A stretch of 64,000 nt of DNA. Source: Schizophyllum amplum (Eukaryota; Basidiomycota; Agaricomycetes; Agaricales; Schizophyllaceae). Of the stretch, positions 23,178-34,358 are shown piece after piece. Where the stretch lies: the NCBI GenBank assembly GCA_007026445.1, contig VDMD01000003.1:1178001-1242000 (forward strand), written 5' to 3'. A model generated the notes under the pieces. It was not told where the DNA came from. It did no database searches and was given only the letters and a program-made list of their open reading frames with translations. Made by a program: the position numbers and the translations under genes. Within the stretch, counting starts at the first letter, position 1. Each line of letters opens with the position of its first letter.

Positions 23178-24789
23178 ATGGACAAGGCGGAGCGATCAGG
23201 TGGCTCCCAAAGCAGAGAACCAGCGAGAGACGCTGCTCACAAGCTCGTCAAGCACGCGATCCAGCGCGAAAAGAAGGAAGCCAGGGAAGCTCGAGATGGT
23301 CATGGGGAGCACCGGGAGCTTACTCGTGAGTTTCGCGAGGCTCGCGAGATGGCAGAGAAGAAAGCCGAGCGCAAGAGGGAGCGCGCCAAAACCGCGCCAC
23401 CGACAGGAGAGAAACAGAAACTGAAGATTGTTGTGCGCCGTCTGCCACCAAACATCCCGGAGGGTGTTTTCTGGGAGAGCGTGCAGGCTTGGGTGTCCGA
23501 GGAGACCGTCACCTGGCGAACGTTCTGGCCGGGGAAGTTGCGAACGAGGTGCGTTCTAGGCAGGGGAAGTGAAGGCTGGCGGTCCTGACTCGTACGCGCA
23601 GGCCCGATAAGGAGAACGTACCCTCGCGGGCTTATATCGTATTCAAGACGGTTGAGCAGGTGGCCGCATTTGGGCGGGAGTACGACGGTCATCTCTTTCG
23701 AGACAAAGCAGGTGCGCCCATCAGGATACGGGATCCCCATCAATGGCTGACTCTCCTGTAGGCAATGAATTCCAAGCTGTAGTGGAATTTGCGCCTTATC
23801 AGAAGGTCCCGAGCGACAAGAAGAAGGTCGATGCGCGGGCGGGGACGATCGAGAAGGGTGCGCGTTTCTCATTATCGTACGGTGTTCGAACCCTCTCACA
23901 CGTCGCAGACGAGGATTACATTTCCTTCGAGGAGACCCTGAAGGCGTCCACGTCCGCTGAACCTGTCACCTTGGAGTCACTTCGTGCGTTACACCCCTCT
24001 GTCCCTCTTAGCAAGTCTTATTCAACGAGTCATTCGCACACAGTTGCATCTGCGCGCCCATCCAGTCCACCGAAGACCACGCCCCTTCTCGAAGCTCTCA
24101 AAGCAGAGAAGGACAATGCCGCCAGCCGCCACCGCGACGTTACCGGCATCATGAAGAAGGACAAGAAAGAGAAGGGGAAAGCGCCGCTACCGCCCGCCGC
24201 CGCAGGGCCCGACCTCAAGAAGAAAAAACCTCTCCCACCAAAAGCCGCACCATCACCGGCACAGGAGCCAAAGCCGTCCCGTCGCGCGCACAAGTCGAAG
24301 CCGTCCACGTCGGCGACCGGCGCAGCGCCTGGCCCGTCATCAGCTGGTTCTCCCTCGGGTGCGCCGGCGCCCCTGCCGGACGCGTCCACCCGTCCGCCGA
24401 AGGCGGCTGCTCCGTCCTCCGCCGCCTCGCGCCAGAAACCGCGGCCAGCGATCAACCTGTCTCGTGGGTTTGAGGCCGCCCTCAGCGGCGCAATGGGCGG
24501 TGGCGGTCGCGGGAAGCGCGAGCCTGCAGACGCTCGGCCCAAAGCCTCCGAGGCTGGTATCCCTGGAGCGGGTGGCAGCTCATTGGGTACGGCTGCCACG
24601 CCGACTTCGCCATCGAAGAAGGACGGACCACCGCCAGCGGATGCGCCTAAGGTTCCAGGGCTGATCTCGGCGACAGTGCTTGCGGGCGCGAGCGAAGCGC
24701 CGCGGCTGGGTGGTGACGTAGGAAGAGGGCGCGGGCGCGGCGGCAGAGGCAGAGGCCGGGGGAGGGGTGGCGGCAGAGGAGGATCATAG
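23178..24789 (+). CDS. UPF3: UPF3, nonsense-mediated mRNA decay factor (Smg-4/UPF3 family)
   Basis: Four exons, 23178-23548, 23602-23711, 23762-23857 and 23909-24789, give 485 aa. The Smg4/UPF3 domain, an RRM-like fold that binds UPF2, starts near residue 70: LKIVVRRLPPNIPEGVFWES, then SRAYIVFKTVEQVAAFGREY, GHLFRDKAGNEFQAVVEFAP and YQKVPSDKKK. These are the usual family blocks. Residues 1-65 are highly charged (KREKKEAREARD type). The second half is low-complexity Pro/Ala/Ser/Lys sequence and ends in an RGG-box-like tail rich in GRGRGG units, typical of RNA-binding proteins but not of yeast or human UPF3. UPF3 joins UPF2 and UPF1 on mRNAs that terminate early and shuttles between nucleus and cytoplasm. 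No clear exon-junction-complex binding motif was recognised. Confidence 0.9.
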
Positions 24790-25308
24790 AAGGCGCTACG
24801 GGACTCCCCGGTGAAAGTGGTCGCAGAGGTCGTCCGCAATTCGCGGGTTGCCCTGGGATGCCGCAAAGGAACCAATCAGCCCGAAATGGTTCCAGTGGAT
24901 GATAGGCAGGGGCTACACCATCCCCTGGTCTGTCGACACTGCGAGGTGTGCTTTTGTGGACATATTCTCGACTTATGACTGACGTGTCCCTTGCACAATG
25001 TGCAAGCGCGTCGACCAGCGCCACTTATATTATTTTGTTCCCTGTGCGCAGGCTTGCGGCGATATGCTCTGACGATGTTGTAGGTCTGAATTTATACATT
25101 CGCCCTGTGTGGCTTGCATCACAAGCGAAGGAAGCGGTTCAGTCTTGATGGAACGAGGATTAATTATACAATGAACGATCGCGAGATATCGATAAGTACC
25201 TTTACATTCACGATAAATGATGCTAGTAGATGGACGACAGACCTATATACACCACAAGGAGCAGAGAAAAAATAAGCCTAGATACGAATAGAGTGGGGGA
25301 GGTACTCC
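24790..25308. other. Convergent intergenic region; no gene seen
   Basis: Lies between the 3' ends of UPF3 (plus) and the BAH-PHD gene (minus). AT-richer than the flanking genes, with no gene-like frame. Confidence 0.5.
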
Positions 25309-26884
25309 TCATATTGGCCCAACACAGTGCGGGCACTGGTACACAGTCATCGCCTCAAGCTTGTCCGGCTCGGGCGCATCAGCAAACTCCTCTTCCCAGT
25401 CGTCGTCGGGCAACCCACTCTCTGTGATCTCATACACCTTCAAGCGTGCGCGGCAGACAGTCCACACGTTCCCCGCAACGCCACCGCCGGTCCCGCCACC
25501 GCGCACGACCGGCTGCCCAGCCAGCGCGACAAGAGCCTCGGGCAGAAGGGACGCGACCTCTTGCGTCTCCGGCCCGTCCACATCGTATACGGCGCGCTCT
25601 TTGCCCTTGCCTTTTCCCTTCCCCTTCCCGCCACTGCTCGGTGGCCTCATGTCGCGCGGTGACCCGCGCATGTCGACGGGGCGGTTCTTGTGGGGATGCG
25701 AGGAGATGAACAGAGTTCGAGTGTCGGTGAAGCCAGCCGCGGGGTAGGGGTCGAGACAGGAAACATGATATGCTCGACGACAGGCGGGACGTGGGCAGAA
25801 GCGCATGCGCTCGTCGGGGTCGCCGGTGTTGTAGGGCGTGCCGCAGACGCAATCGTGCGCGCTCTTGTTCTGGGGGGTCTGCAGGGCGTGAGGTGAATGA
25901 CCGCCACTAGGTTGATGGCACGTACAGCGGTGAAATGACCAGTTCGTGTATCCAGGTGGTAGCGGATGAAGAACGTTTCGTCAGGTATTGGTGGCCTGTC
26001 AATGTCTGCTTCACGGAAATCGTCTACCCTGACGACATCTATGCGTTGGATGGATGAGGTATAGTAAACACGGAGTCGGAGTCGGACGCACCGTTTAAGC
26101 ATTCGCAAGATATGACATCCTTGTGGGGGGACCAGAAGCGCTCGTAGGGGGAGAATTTCGAGATGTTCGTGCTAGATCATCGTCAGCGAGAGCAGAGCGC
26201 TCACACATGGGACGGACTAAGGTTTCTTGGGGTTCGTTCTGATCTCCCTGGCACGAAGTGTTGATACGTCTGCTGGAGAGTACAGCCATTGCACTTGTAC
26301 CCACGCCTGTATCGAAGAAAAGCGTGAGAGGCGATCAAGAAAGCCACGTAACGAACGCACCTCTTTCTTCGGCAAGCCCTCCATAGTCCTCTTCTTGCGT
26401 GAGCGGATATCGCATATGCATCCGACCCAGAAGTCAGAACAGACAAGGTTGGGAAGATCTTCGGGATCAACACCCTGGGGCAGAACCTGGACGCTGCAAT
26501 GCAGATGAGTTGCTGATCGGAGTGGCCATTTAAGACACACAAGTCTCCTTTCTCGAACTCGTGCAGGTTGTTGTCTTCGTCTGCAACTTGAGGTGGCATT
26601 AGAACTGATCGAAGGGGAATGGTTTAGTTAGACGCACTGGAAAGTGTTGAGTTGACGACCATCTCGCGCCATTCACGAAGGGTGGGCGCTTCGGGGTCGG
26701 CACTCAGTGTGGGTCCGCTCACAGCATCGCTGGCATCGACTCGCATTCGTCGCGCTTTTCTAGGTCTCGCGTGTTCGTCTGCTAGCGCCTTGCGCTTCCC
26801 CGCATGAGATGGCTTGCGAGTCTTTTGCGCCAGGGGGGCGGTATGAGGCTGCTTTGTAGCAGAATGCGCCTGTTTGTTGACCAT
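25309..26884 (-). CDS. BAH and PHD-finger chromatin protein
   Basis: Minus-strand, multi-exon; ATG at 26884 and TGA at 25309. Only the large exons were placed exactly. The N-terminus is basic with nuclear-localisation-like clusters (RKARRMRV). A BAH domain follows: GDLCVLNGHSDQQLICIAAV, WVGCICDIRSRKKR, then VWVQVQWLYSPADV and, after further exons, a strand-rich end with DETFFIRYHLDTRTG. BAH domains bind nucleosomes or other chromatin proteins. The last exon has a PHD-type zinc finger with ligand order C-C (CVC), C-C (CPRPAC), H-C (HVSC) and a distant CPHC pair at the very C-terminus, a C4HC3 pattern with a long insertion of about 120 residues before the last pair. The insertion contains a Lys/Gly run (GKGKGKGKGK). 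Likely a histone-reading chromatin regulator; the target is unknown. Confidence 0.75.
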
Positions 26885-27129
26885 GGTGGTGCGCCGGCGA
26901 TGACAGGAAGACGAGACCAAGGGCGATTCGCCGGAAGGTGAACAGAAGAGAACAACAAGCGTGTTGAGACTCGAGGTTGTCACCTGACCGAGTATTCTCC
27001 CACGCCACGTCTGTCCCGAAACAGCCAGCTCGAAGCGCGCACATTGTCATCAGACGCAAGCCTTCGGAGCTCCCTCCATCGATCTGCCGCTCTTCTTTCT
27101 TCTCCTTCATCTCTTTTTTCTCCTTTAGC

Positions 27130-28207
27130 ATGTTGCTTTTTCTGACTTCGCGCATTATAAGGTGCGCTGCGCGTCCTCGGCGGACAAATCGTCGCTGAGG
27201 CAGCGTACAGTGCTGTGGCGGCATTTCTGTACCCAGGATACGCGTCTTACAAGACCCTGAGCCAGCGACCCGCTGTGGAGGAGGAGCTTGAGCGATGGCT
27301 CATGTACTGGTCTGTCCTCGGGTGCATCGTAGCCACCGAATACGTCGCAGAATGGCTCATATCCTGGTGCGTTCGCGCCCGGCCCGGCGCAAAGCCCCTT
27401 CCCGCTAACGCATGCGCACGCAGGATCCCCTTCTACTACGGTATCAAGACCATCTTCTTACTCTATCTGTCCCTCCCGCAGACGCGCGGCTCGTCCTACC
27501 TCTACGAGCAGCACCTCCAGCCGTTCTTCCACAACCATGAGCGCCAGATCGACGCGGCTATCGCCTCGTTCCGCTCGCGTGTATACGCGTTTGCGCAGGA
27601 GCGCGTGCGCGCGCTGTGGTCTCAGGTCGCGGTCGCGATGGGGCAGCCGCCGCCGCAGGACCAGCTGAACGAGGCGCCTACCTCAGGCGCGAGCACCGGC
27701 GCGACGCCGACGCTGAGCGATCCCGTCTCCGGCCCGGCGGCCCTGGTGGGCTCGCTTTGGCGCTCGTATGGGCCGGGCATCGTGGCGTCGGGCGCAGCGC
27801 TCCTCAGCCAGGCCAACCGCCCGCCTGCTCCCGCGCCTACGCGTCCACCCGCGGCGCCGGCGGCTGCGCGCGCTGCGGGATCATCGCAGTCCGTGCTGGA
27901 ACGCCGCCGGCAACTGGAGGCCGAGCTTGCGGCGCTTCAGGCGCAGCAAGACGAGTACGTACCTTCGGCGCTGACGCCCGGCGCCGGATCCTCATACACG
28001 AGCAGTCCGGGGTCGGAGGGCCACATGCGCGAGCGGACGACGTCGATGTCCAAGTTCGAAGAGGTTGAGGTGCCGAGCGATGTTGAAGGCTACGATGTGG
28101 GCGGCGGTGAGGATGGGACCGGGCAGCCCATGCAGAGACGCTCGAGCAGCTGGTTCGGGTGGGGAGGGGCGAACGCGGCCGGCTACGAGCGCGTGAAGAG
28201 CGAGTAG
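27130..28207 (+). CDS. REEP/Yop1-like (TB2/DP1/HVA22) ER membrane-shaping protein
   Basis: Three exons, 27130-27161, 27211-27366 and 27424-28207, give 323 aa. The joined N-terminus MLLFLTSRIISAVAAFLYPG leads into YASYKTLSQRPAVEEELERW and LMYWSVLGCIVATEYVAEW, then IPFYYGIKTIFLLYLSLPQT, the TB2/DP1/HVA22 domain with its two hydrophobic hairpins. YASYKAL and (LMYW) are family hallmarks. REEP/Yop1 proteins bend ER membranes into tubules together with reticulons. After residue 130 the protein is a long, mostly disordered tail rich in Pro/Ala, with a predicted short coiled coil (VLERRRQLEAELAALQAQ) and a Ser-rich, acidic end. The 240-bp gap to the BAH-PHD gene is a shared divergent promoter. Confidence 0.85.
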
Positions 28208-29607
28208 AGCGTCGCTTCGCAAAGGACACGTTCGTCATTTACAGGTCATCTAACATCCATTTCCCTTACTCTGTCACGACATTGCATTGAACCATGTGTA
28301 TATTATCGAGGAATGAAGTTTGCAGTCAAGCGCGTACCATGAGGTGGTGTAGACAGGCAGGCGAATTGAGGTTGACAGTTGGGTGTTCACGTCGACATCT
28401 CGCAGCACACTCGTGGCAGTCACCTTCGCGCCTTCGAAGAGCGCGCCTTGCATGGAGTAAAATGCTCGACAGTAAGTACTACATAGCGGCCCCAACAAGC
28501 TTTTGGGGCGAATGCATGTGCGGCGTCCGCTCTCTTGAGTCTATGTGTATGGTGGCTTAAATTCCTAAGCATCTCCTCGATGCATGAGCTAGCGAGCGAA
28601 TCGTAGGCCGATAAGTAACTTCGTGAGGATCTGCTACTTTCCCGCATGCTTAGGCAGGTTCTGTTGTCCAGCTTACAGCCACTGGATGCCGTTAAAGAGG
28701 GTCGGGCGAGCGGCCTCCGAGACAGACGTAGCGCGGCAAACTACGCTGGTCGATTTTTGATTGACTCCAAGATCTGCTGCCCTGTGGTTGACTCGGTATG
28801 CAAGTAAGGCTGAGCCTACGCCTGTCCACAAGCGGTCGCCGGTCGATGTCCATGGTGTACCGGTGATATGGATGGTGTCTTGCGCGCGATGGCGACAGCA
28901 GGATGGTTGTTGGCGAGGATAGGTATGCTGGCGCGCGATTTGAGGTGGGTACGAGATTTATGATGATTTCGCAAGGCTGATTGAGGCGAGCGGCTATCAG
29001 ATTGTTTGGCTGACGCGGACGTTTTGCAACCAACCGGAAAAGGACTAATTGTTTGCTTGATACGCCGAGTGTAGAGAGGGAGGACGCCACGAGGATTCAT
29101 CCGGTGGATGTAGGCAGCGATGAGAGGCATGCAGAGCTCGCAGACGCTTCGATGTCAGCGGACAAGGGCTGATCGGGATCCGCCGGGTTTGGCTCGGTCC
29201 GGAAAGACGTGGGGAATCCGAAGTTCCAACTTCCCCACCTTTTGTTTCTCTTCCGTCTGTCCTTTGTCTGTGCTGAGATCGCGCGTGTATCCCGGCGCTG
29301 TTATCAAGATCAGCAACGGTAGTGATGTATCATCACCTCTGACTGCTCTGCTGTGACGCCGGCCAGCCCTGATTCTCGGCCCTGAGCGACGCATCGAGGA
29401 GCCGGCATGAGGCGTGCGGAAGCGAAAAGCCATCTTCTGACAGCCCTGCGCGTCCGATTTAGCTAGGACACCGCCCACAAGCAACCGGCCAGCCCCCCAA
29501 CCGTACGCCGATTCAACTGACACGCCTTGTGTCCGCGGCAATACGTACGATTGCCGTGCAGTGTGCGGCTTGCTTTCTACTTTCATCGCGCGCGCACGAC
29601 GCACAGT
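28208..29607. other. Intergenic region, 1.4 kb; no gene seen
   Basis: Between two plus-strand genes. Several short frames on both strands overlap with no protein-like pattern. It should contain the REEP-like 3' UTR and the upstream region of the zinc-cluster gene. Confidence 0.5.
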
Positions 29608-32600
29608 ATGCCCCAGGCCGTACGAAGAGAGAGCGCGCAGACGTCTCAGACCATGCAGGACAAGGAGCTCAAGCGGGCGAGAGGTGCGTGCTCAGTGAGC
29701 TGCAGAGGGATTGCTGGCTGACTTGTTTGCAGGCGCGATTTCTTGTGCTGAATGTCGCAGGTGCGCGTCAAGTGCGGTTTGGGGGAAAGCGCGGCCTTAC
29801 GCGGTCCTTCGTCAGACTCAAGCTCAAATGCGACAAGATTGTTCCATGTTCAAGGCAAATCCCATTCACACGTCCCCTCCATCCGATCTGACTCTCGCCA
29901 CACTGTCGCAGTTGCAAGCGTCGTGGATGTTCAGCCATCTGCCCCAATGGATCACTGAAAACAGGACAAGGGACACGGTGCGTGCCCACAAACTTAACCA
30001 GAAATACGTCCCTGACACAGGTACCTCCCATCCCCCCAGATTCGTCCTAGCAGACACGGAAAAGCTGCACCACAAAATCGCACAAATGTCCGACCGTATA
30101 CGACAGCTGGAAGACGCTCTTGCCTTGCTGCAGTCGACTATGACACACGAGCCGCACCCATTGCTTGGTCGCGAATTCATGAGGATCAAGTCCAGCATTG
30201 ATTTGCACTCGGCCGTCGATGACGAAGAGAACGAGGGGAACATTGACACCGCCGAGAACGACGAGTCCCCGTTGGACGCCTTTGGTACTCTCGCGATTCG
30301 CGACGACGGTGGCGCGACCTTCTACGGTCGGTCCGCGGGATCAGAGGTGCGCATATATGCGCTTACACAACGTCCGATGCTGATCTTTCTTCTATAGAGC
30401 TTGCTTGTAGTGAGTACATGCCTTCTTGGCCGCTTGGCACGTTCTCACACTTGCTCAGCGGGAGTCTGCCGACTCACCTGAATCGACACCGCCCCTTCCT
30501 TCAACGCAAGTTTTTGGGCAGGATTACGGCAGCCCTTCAGTCATACAGCACTTCTCTAGTATGTTCCCCTTCGAACCCACCTACGCTTCCGTCTCCTTCG
30601 GTCAACTGCGGTCATATTTGCCGCAATGGGGCCGCGCCTCCTCGCTCTTTCATTTGTACCTGGAGGTCGCGCCCTGGTTTTTCGGCGTCGTCACCCAGCG
30701 CCAAGTCCAGGAGGAAATCATCCCGCTCTGGTTTCCCGAATCCGACGTCCCTCACCCGCCTGCCATGAATAACGACGCCACGCCAACCAGCCCCGGCGGT
30801 TCTTCGCCCAGAGAGAACTCACACGAGCTTGCCATGGTCTTCATGGTGTTGTGCTTCGGCGCCCTGACCGACTTGGACCTGCCACCCGCGCCGGACAACC
30901 CCGACGCCGAGCAGTTCTACTCGCTGGCGAAGGCGGCCATCGGTCTGGAGCCTCTGCTGGACCGGTCGCCGTCTATTTCGACGGTGCAGACGCTTGCGAT
31001 GATGGGTATCTACGAGGGTCTGAGGAATAAGGACAACGGTATAGAGGCGACGTGGATGTTGATGGGCATGGCGTGCAAGATGGCGCAGAGTGTGAGTCCG
31101 GGGTCGAGGTGTCCTATTGCTGTAACTAACTGCCTGACCTGGTCATCGCAGATAGGATTGCGTGCGTGTGCTTTCCTCAATTTACACATACTATTCTCAT
31201 CCTGATGTCAGATCGAGATTCGGCGCGCTTCAAGCTGCCGCCAGGGGAAGTGCAGAAACGGAGAGCGCTGTTTTGGGAGCTCTTCATCACGGACTGCTGG
31301 CAGGTCAGTGTCTGCGGGCCACATTTCCTCATGCCGCAACCTAAACGAACCGTCCGCAACCTAACGACATGTCTCAGAGCCTTGCCACTGGCCGGTTGGC
31401 CACATTTTCTTTGCCATTCGTCGATTGCGAACTCCCTGGGGACCCGGATCAGACTATGGCGGAGGACGGGACACCCCAGCCCAGTTGTGAGTCTGCAGTT
31501 ATCTATTCCACATCAACACCTTTGAGACATCACAGCTAATTGTCTTCTCAGTTCCATACTGGAAGGCGCGTTTTGGTGCAGAATGCGTAGCCGCGGTGTC
31601 GCAGGGCGTGCTGACCGCCCGCGCGCCCCGTTACTCCATCATTCTCGACCTCGACCGCAAGGTGCGCAACATGGAGCTGCCCAAGTACGCACAGGGCGAT
31701 CCGCCGGCGGGCGCGGGACTTCGTGAGACGATGCTTCATTTCATGCCCATCAACTACAAGGAGCTCAGTGCGTTGGCGTTGCCCTTTCATGCGCGATCGC
31801 GTAGCCCTCCCGTAAGGGGTCGCGTGCTGATCCGCTTTTATATAGCTCTGCAGTACATTCACCGCTGCTTTTACGCGCACGCGCTGACGAGCTCGACGGA
31901 TCCGATGAAGAGCGAGTACGCGCCCTCGTTCACGGCGGGCTACCTGAGCGCGAAGACGTTGATATCGAGTGTGAAGCAGCAGTTCTTGCTCTTCCCGAAG
32001 CAGATGAGTCGCTTTTGGATTTTGTGGACGCATGCGTTCTCGTCATCAGTGAGTAAATCTTACGCTCCCCTCCTGGCGATGCCGTGTTGATGCACTTCGC
32101 GGAAAGGTCATGCTGTCGTCGGCGGTCACGCATAGCCCGAAGACGAAGGTGGCGCATGCGGCGCTGCTGGAGCTGAGGGGAGCCCTGGAGCTTTTCGAGA
32201 TGGCCGCTTCGCATGGTGGTAGAGCTGTCAAGTTCCTCGTGGGTTTTGCTTGTCTTTTCCTTCGACCGCTCTCTGACCGTGCGTGCAGCCCATCATCCGC
32301 CGTCTACATACTCAAGCGCAACACGTCTTCCTGGAAACGAACAGTGGTGTCCCGCCCCGCATACCCAACGACATCTTCCGCCCATCTAATCAAGAGGACG
32401 ACCGTGACGACCTCCTCGTGTTCAGCGGCAAGACGACGACGGTGACGACGAAGTTACGGTCGACCGCGAGCCAGTCTAGCTCAGCACGCTCCAGTATGTC
32501 GCCCGCCCAGCCACAGCAGAGCGCGCAGGAATATGCGAACAACCCGTCCTTTGCGGAGGTGCACCCAGTGCTCATCTATGCGCTGGACCGATTCGACGGG

Positions 32601-33941
32601 CAGATCACGGCGCAGCTGCAGGACGCGTTTTATTCGTCGAGGGATGCGTTCTCGGGCGGGTCGCAGACGATGCCACCGCCCACTGGGCCGCAGCGACCGC
32701 GGATACAGGTACCGGGCGATCATCAGACAGGTCTTGAGTTCCAGTCAGGACGTGCCTTCGCACACCCGTCGAGCCCCACGTATCGAGGGCCGCCTCAGCA
32801 ACACGCCTTGCGCCATTCTACGTCGCAGACCAGTGTTGGGGCAGTGTATCAGCAGCAGCAACAACACCAGCAACACCAGCATCAGAGCCGCAGACCATCT
32901 ATCTCGCAAGATACCCAGCGACGAGCGTCGGTATCCCTGCAGCGGGAGCGGACTTACTCTATGGATGTGCAGCAGCAGCAGGTACCAACGCCGCCCACGT
33001 CGACGGATACGCGTGCGTCGACTTCTGCAAGCCATCGTCAGCCCTCACACTCCCCGTCGGGGTCGGCCTGCGAAGTCTCGCAGTATCCGTCTGCAATCGA
33101 GGTCTCGCAGTACTCGTCTACGGCCGAGTTTGCCCAGTACACGTTTCCTCGAGGTCAACCTTCTCCAACGCGTCAGCCACCTGTGCGCCACCCGTCTGCG
33201 CAACAGACACCGGAACAGGTGTATGGTCAACAGACGGCGCCGCGGGGACACGACGTCGACGGAATTCAAGGGAGCACCGACGAAGCAAAATACTATAACG
33301 AGCAGCAGCAGCAACATATGTATCAACAGTCGCAACATGCGTACTCGCAAGCTCAAGACCATTATGCCTATGCGCTGCAGCAGTCGCGCGCTCAGCAAAT
33401 GGAGCACCAGCAGTTGTCACACACAGCGCCACAGCACCAGCAGCAACAGCAGCACGTTCAACAGTCCCATAACCCGCGGCAGTCGCACGACTACAACTCG
33501 GGCCATCGCGCTGAAGAGACACCTTATCATCAGTCGTTCGCCGATGCCTACCCGTCTAGCGTAATGTCGTACGGCCCTACCGCAGGCGCTCCCAAACCAG
33601 CGGTTCCGTATGGGTCCGTGTTTGCGGCAGCATACTCGAACGGCACAACGGCTTCTTCCTACGCGTCTGATCCCCGGATGCAGGTGCTGGAGAGCCGGAA
33701 CTATGCGGATGGCAGGTCCGCCGCACAGAATCCACACCACCAAGCGGCGGAGTACGCTCCCGGGCCTGCTGTGCGGACCTACGCCCCTGAGCTTGCGATG
33801 CACGGTACGGCGGCGGATGACTATAGGCTGCAAGCGACCTGGCAAGATTACATGATTACGGTGCGTTGTCTAGCTATCTTATGCGGTGCAGTTTGTGTTG
33901 ACAGTAGCATCACGCAGGTTGCGTCGCCTCCGCCCTTGTAG
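29608..33941 (+). CDS. Zn2Cys6 zinc-cluster transcription factor with fungal-specific TF domain
   Basis: Large gene with at least 12 exons. Exons 29608-29683, 29733-29760, 29816-29854, 29912-29977 and 30041 onward rebuild the zinc cluster: CAECRR, LKLKCDKIVPC, SSCKRRGCSAIC, with Cys spacing 2-6-5-2-8, flanked by basic residues. A heptad-like coiled coil follows (KIAQMSDRIRQLEDALALLQ), probably for dimerisation. The middle contains the fungal_trans homology region, recognisable in YLEVAPWFFGVVTQRQVQEE, STVQTLAMMGIYEGLRNKDN, MACKMAQS, KRRALFWELFITDCWQ and LSLPFVDCELP-type blocks. The C-terminal third, from about 32500, is low-complexity and Gln/His/Ser-rich, like a transactivation region. The last exon is 33918-33941. 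The third intron uses a GC donor. A nuclear DNA-binding regulator; targets cannot be predicted. Confidence 0.88.
32840..33470. repeat. CAG/CAA-rich polyglutamine-coding tract
   Basis: Runs of CAGCAGCAACAACACCAGCAACA type, clustered near 32850-32890, 32970-32985, 33300-33320 and 33430-33465, in frame with the zinc-cluster gene and encoding Gln/His runs of up to about nine residues. Confidence 0.7.
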
Positions 33942-34358
33942 CCGCGGTGTCTTCTGCCCATAATTCCTCCTTGCTGCTAAGTCGTATCTGTCCGTCTGCT
34001 ATCGTTGTCGATTCACCGCCTCTGCTTGCGCTCGCATCTCTAATCTATGGACCTTCCATGACTACGTGTAGTGTCTTTCGCTTTTTGGATCTCCCATCTT
34101 CCCGCAAGCGCATCCTCCCATCCACGCACCCTCCAGCCTCCATCTATAATTGTCTTGCTTTCTTGATCTATCCTGCTATCCCATGTGTCCTTGATAGAAG
34201 TTGTTGATGTATGATTCTAGATGTATTATTTCAGTGTAATCAGTCTTGTCTCTCGTCCCCGATCATCGATGTCTGTACATAAGTACAAGTATGTGGTATG
34301 GTTGGCGATCCCGCCTGAATCGTCTGCTTTCACAATGTCGGTTTTTGTGTGTTACAGG
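33942..34358. other. Convergent 3' region; no gene seen
   Basis: Pyrimidine-rich on the plus strand, consistent with the 3' UTR of the zinc-cluster gene, meeting the end of the DUF6534 gene on the other strand. Confidence 0.5.

Noticed and set aside
24030..24875. 281-codon minus-strand frame opposite UPF3
   Set aside because: A GC-rich antisense shadow of the Pro/Ala/Arg-rich UPF3 tail with no domain of its own.
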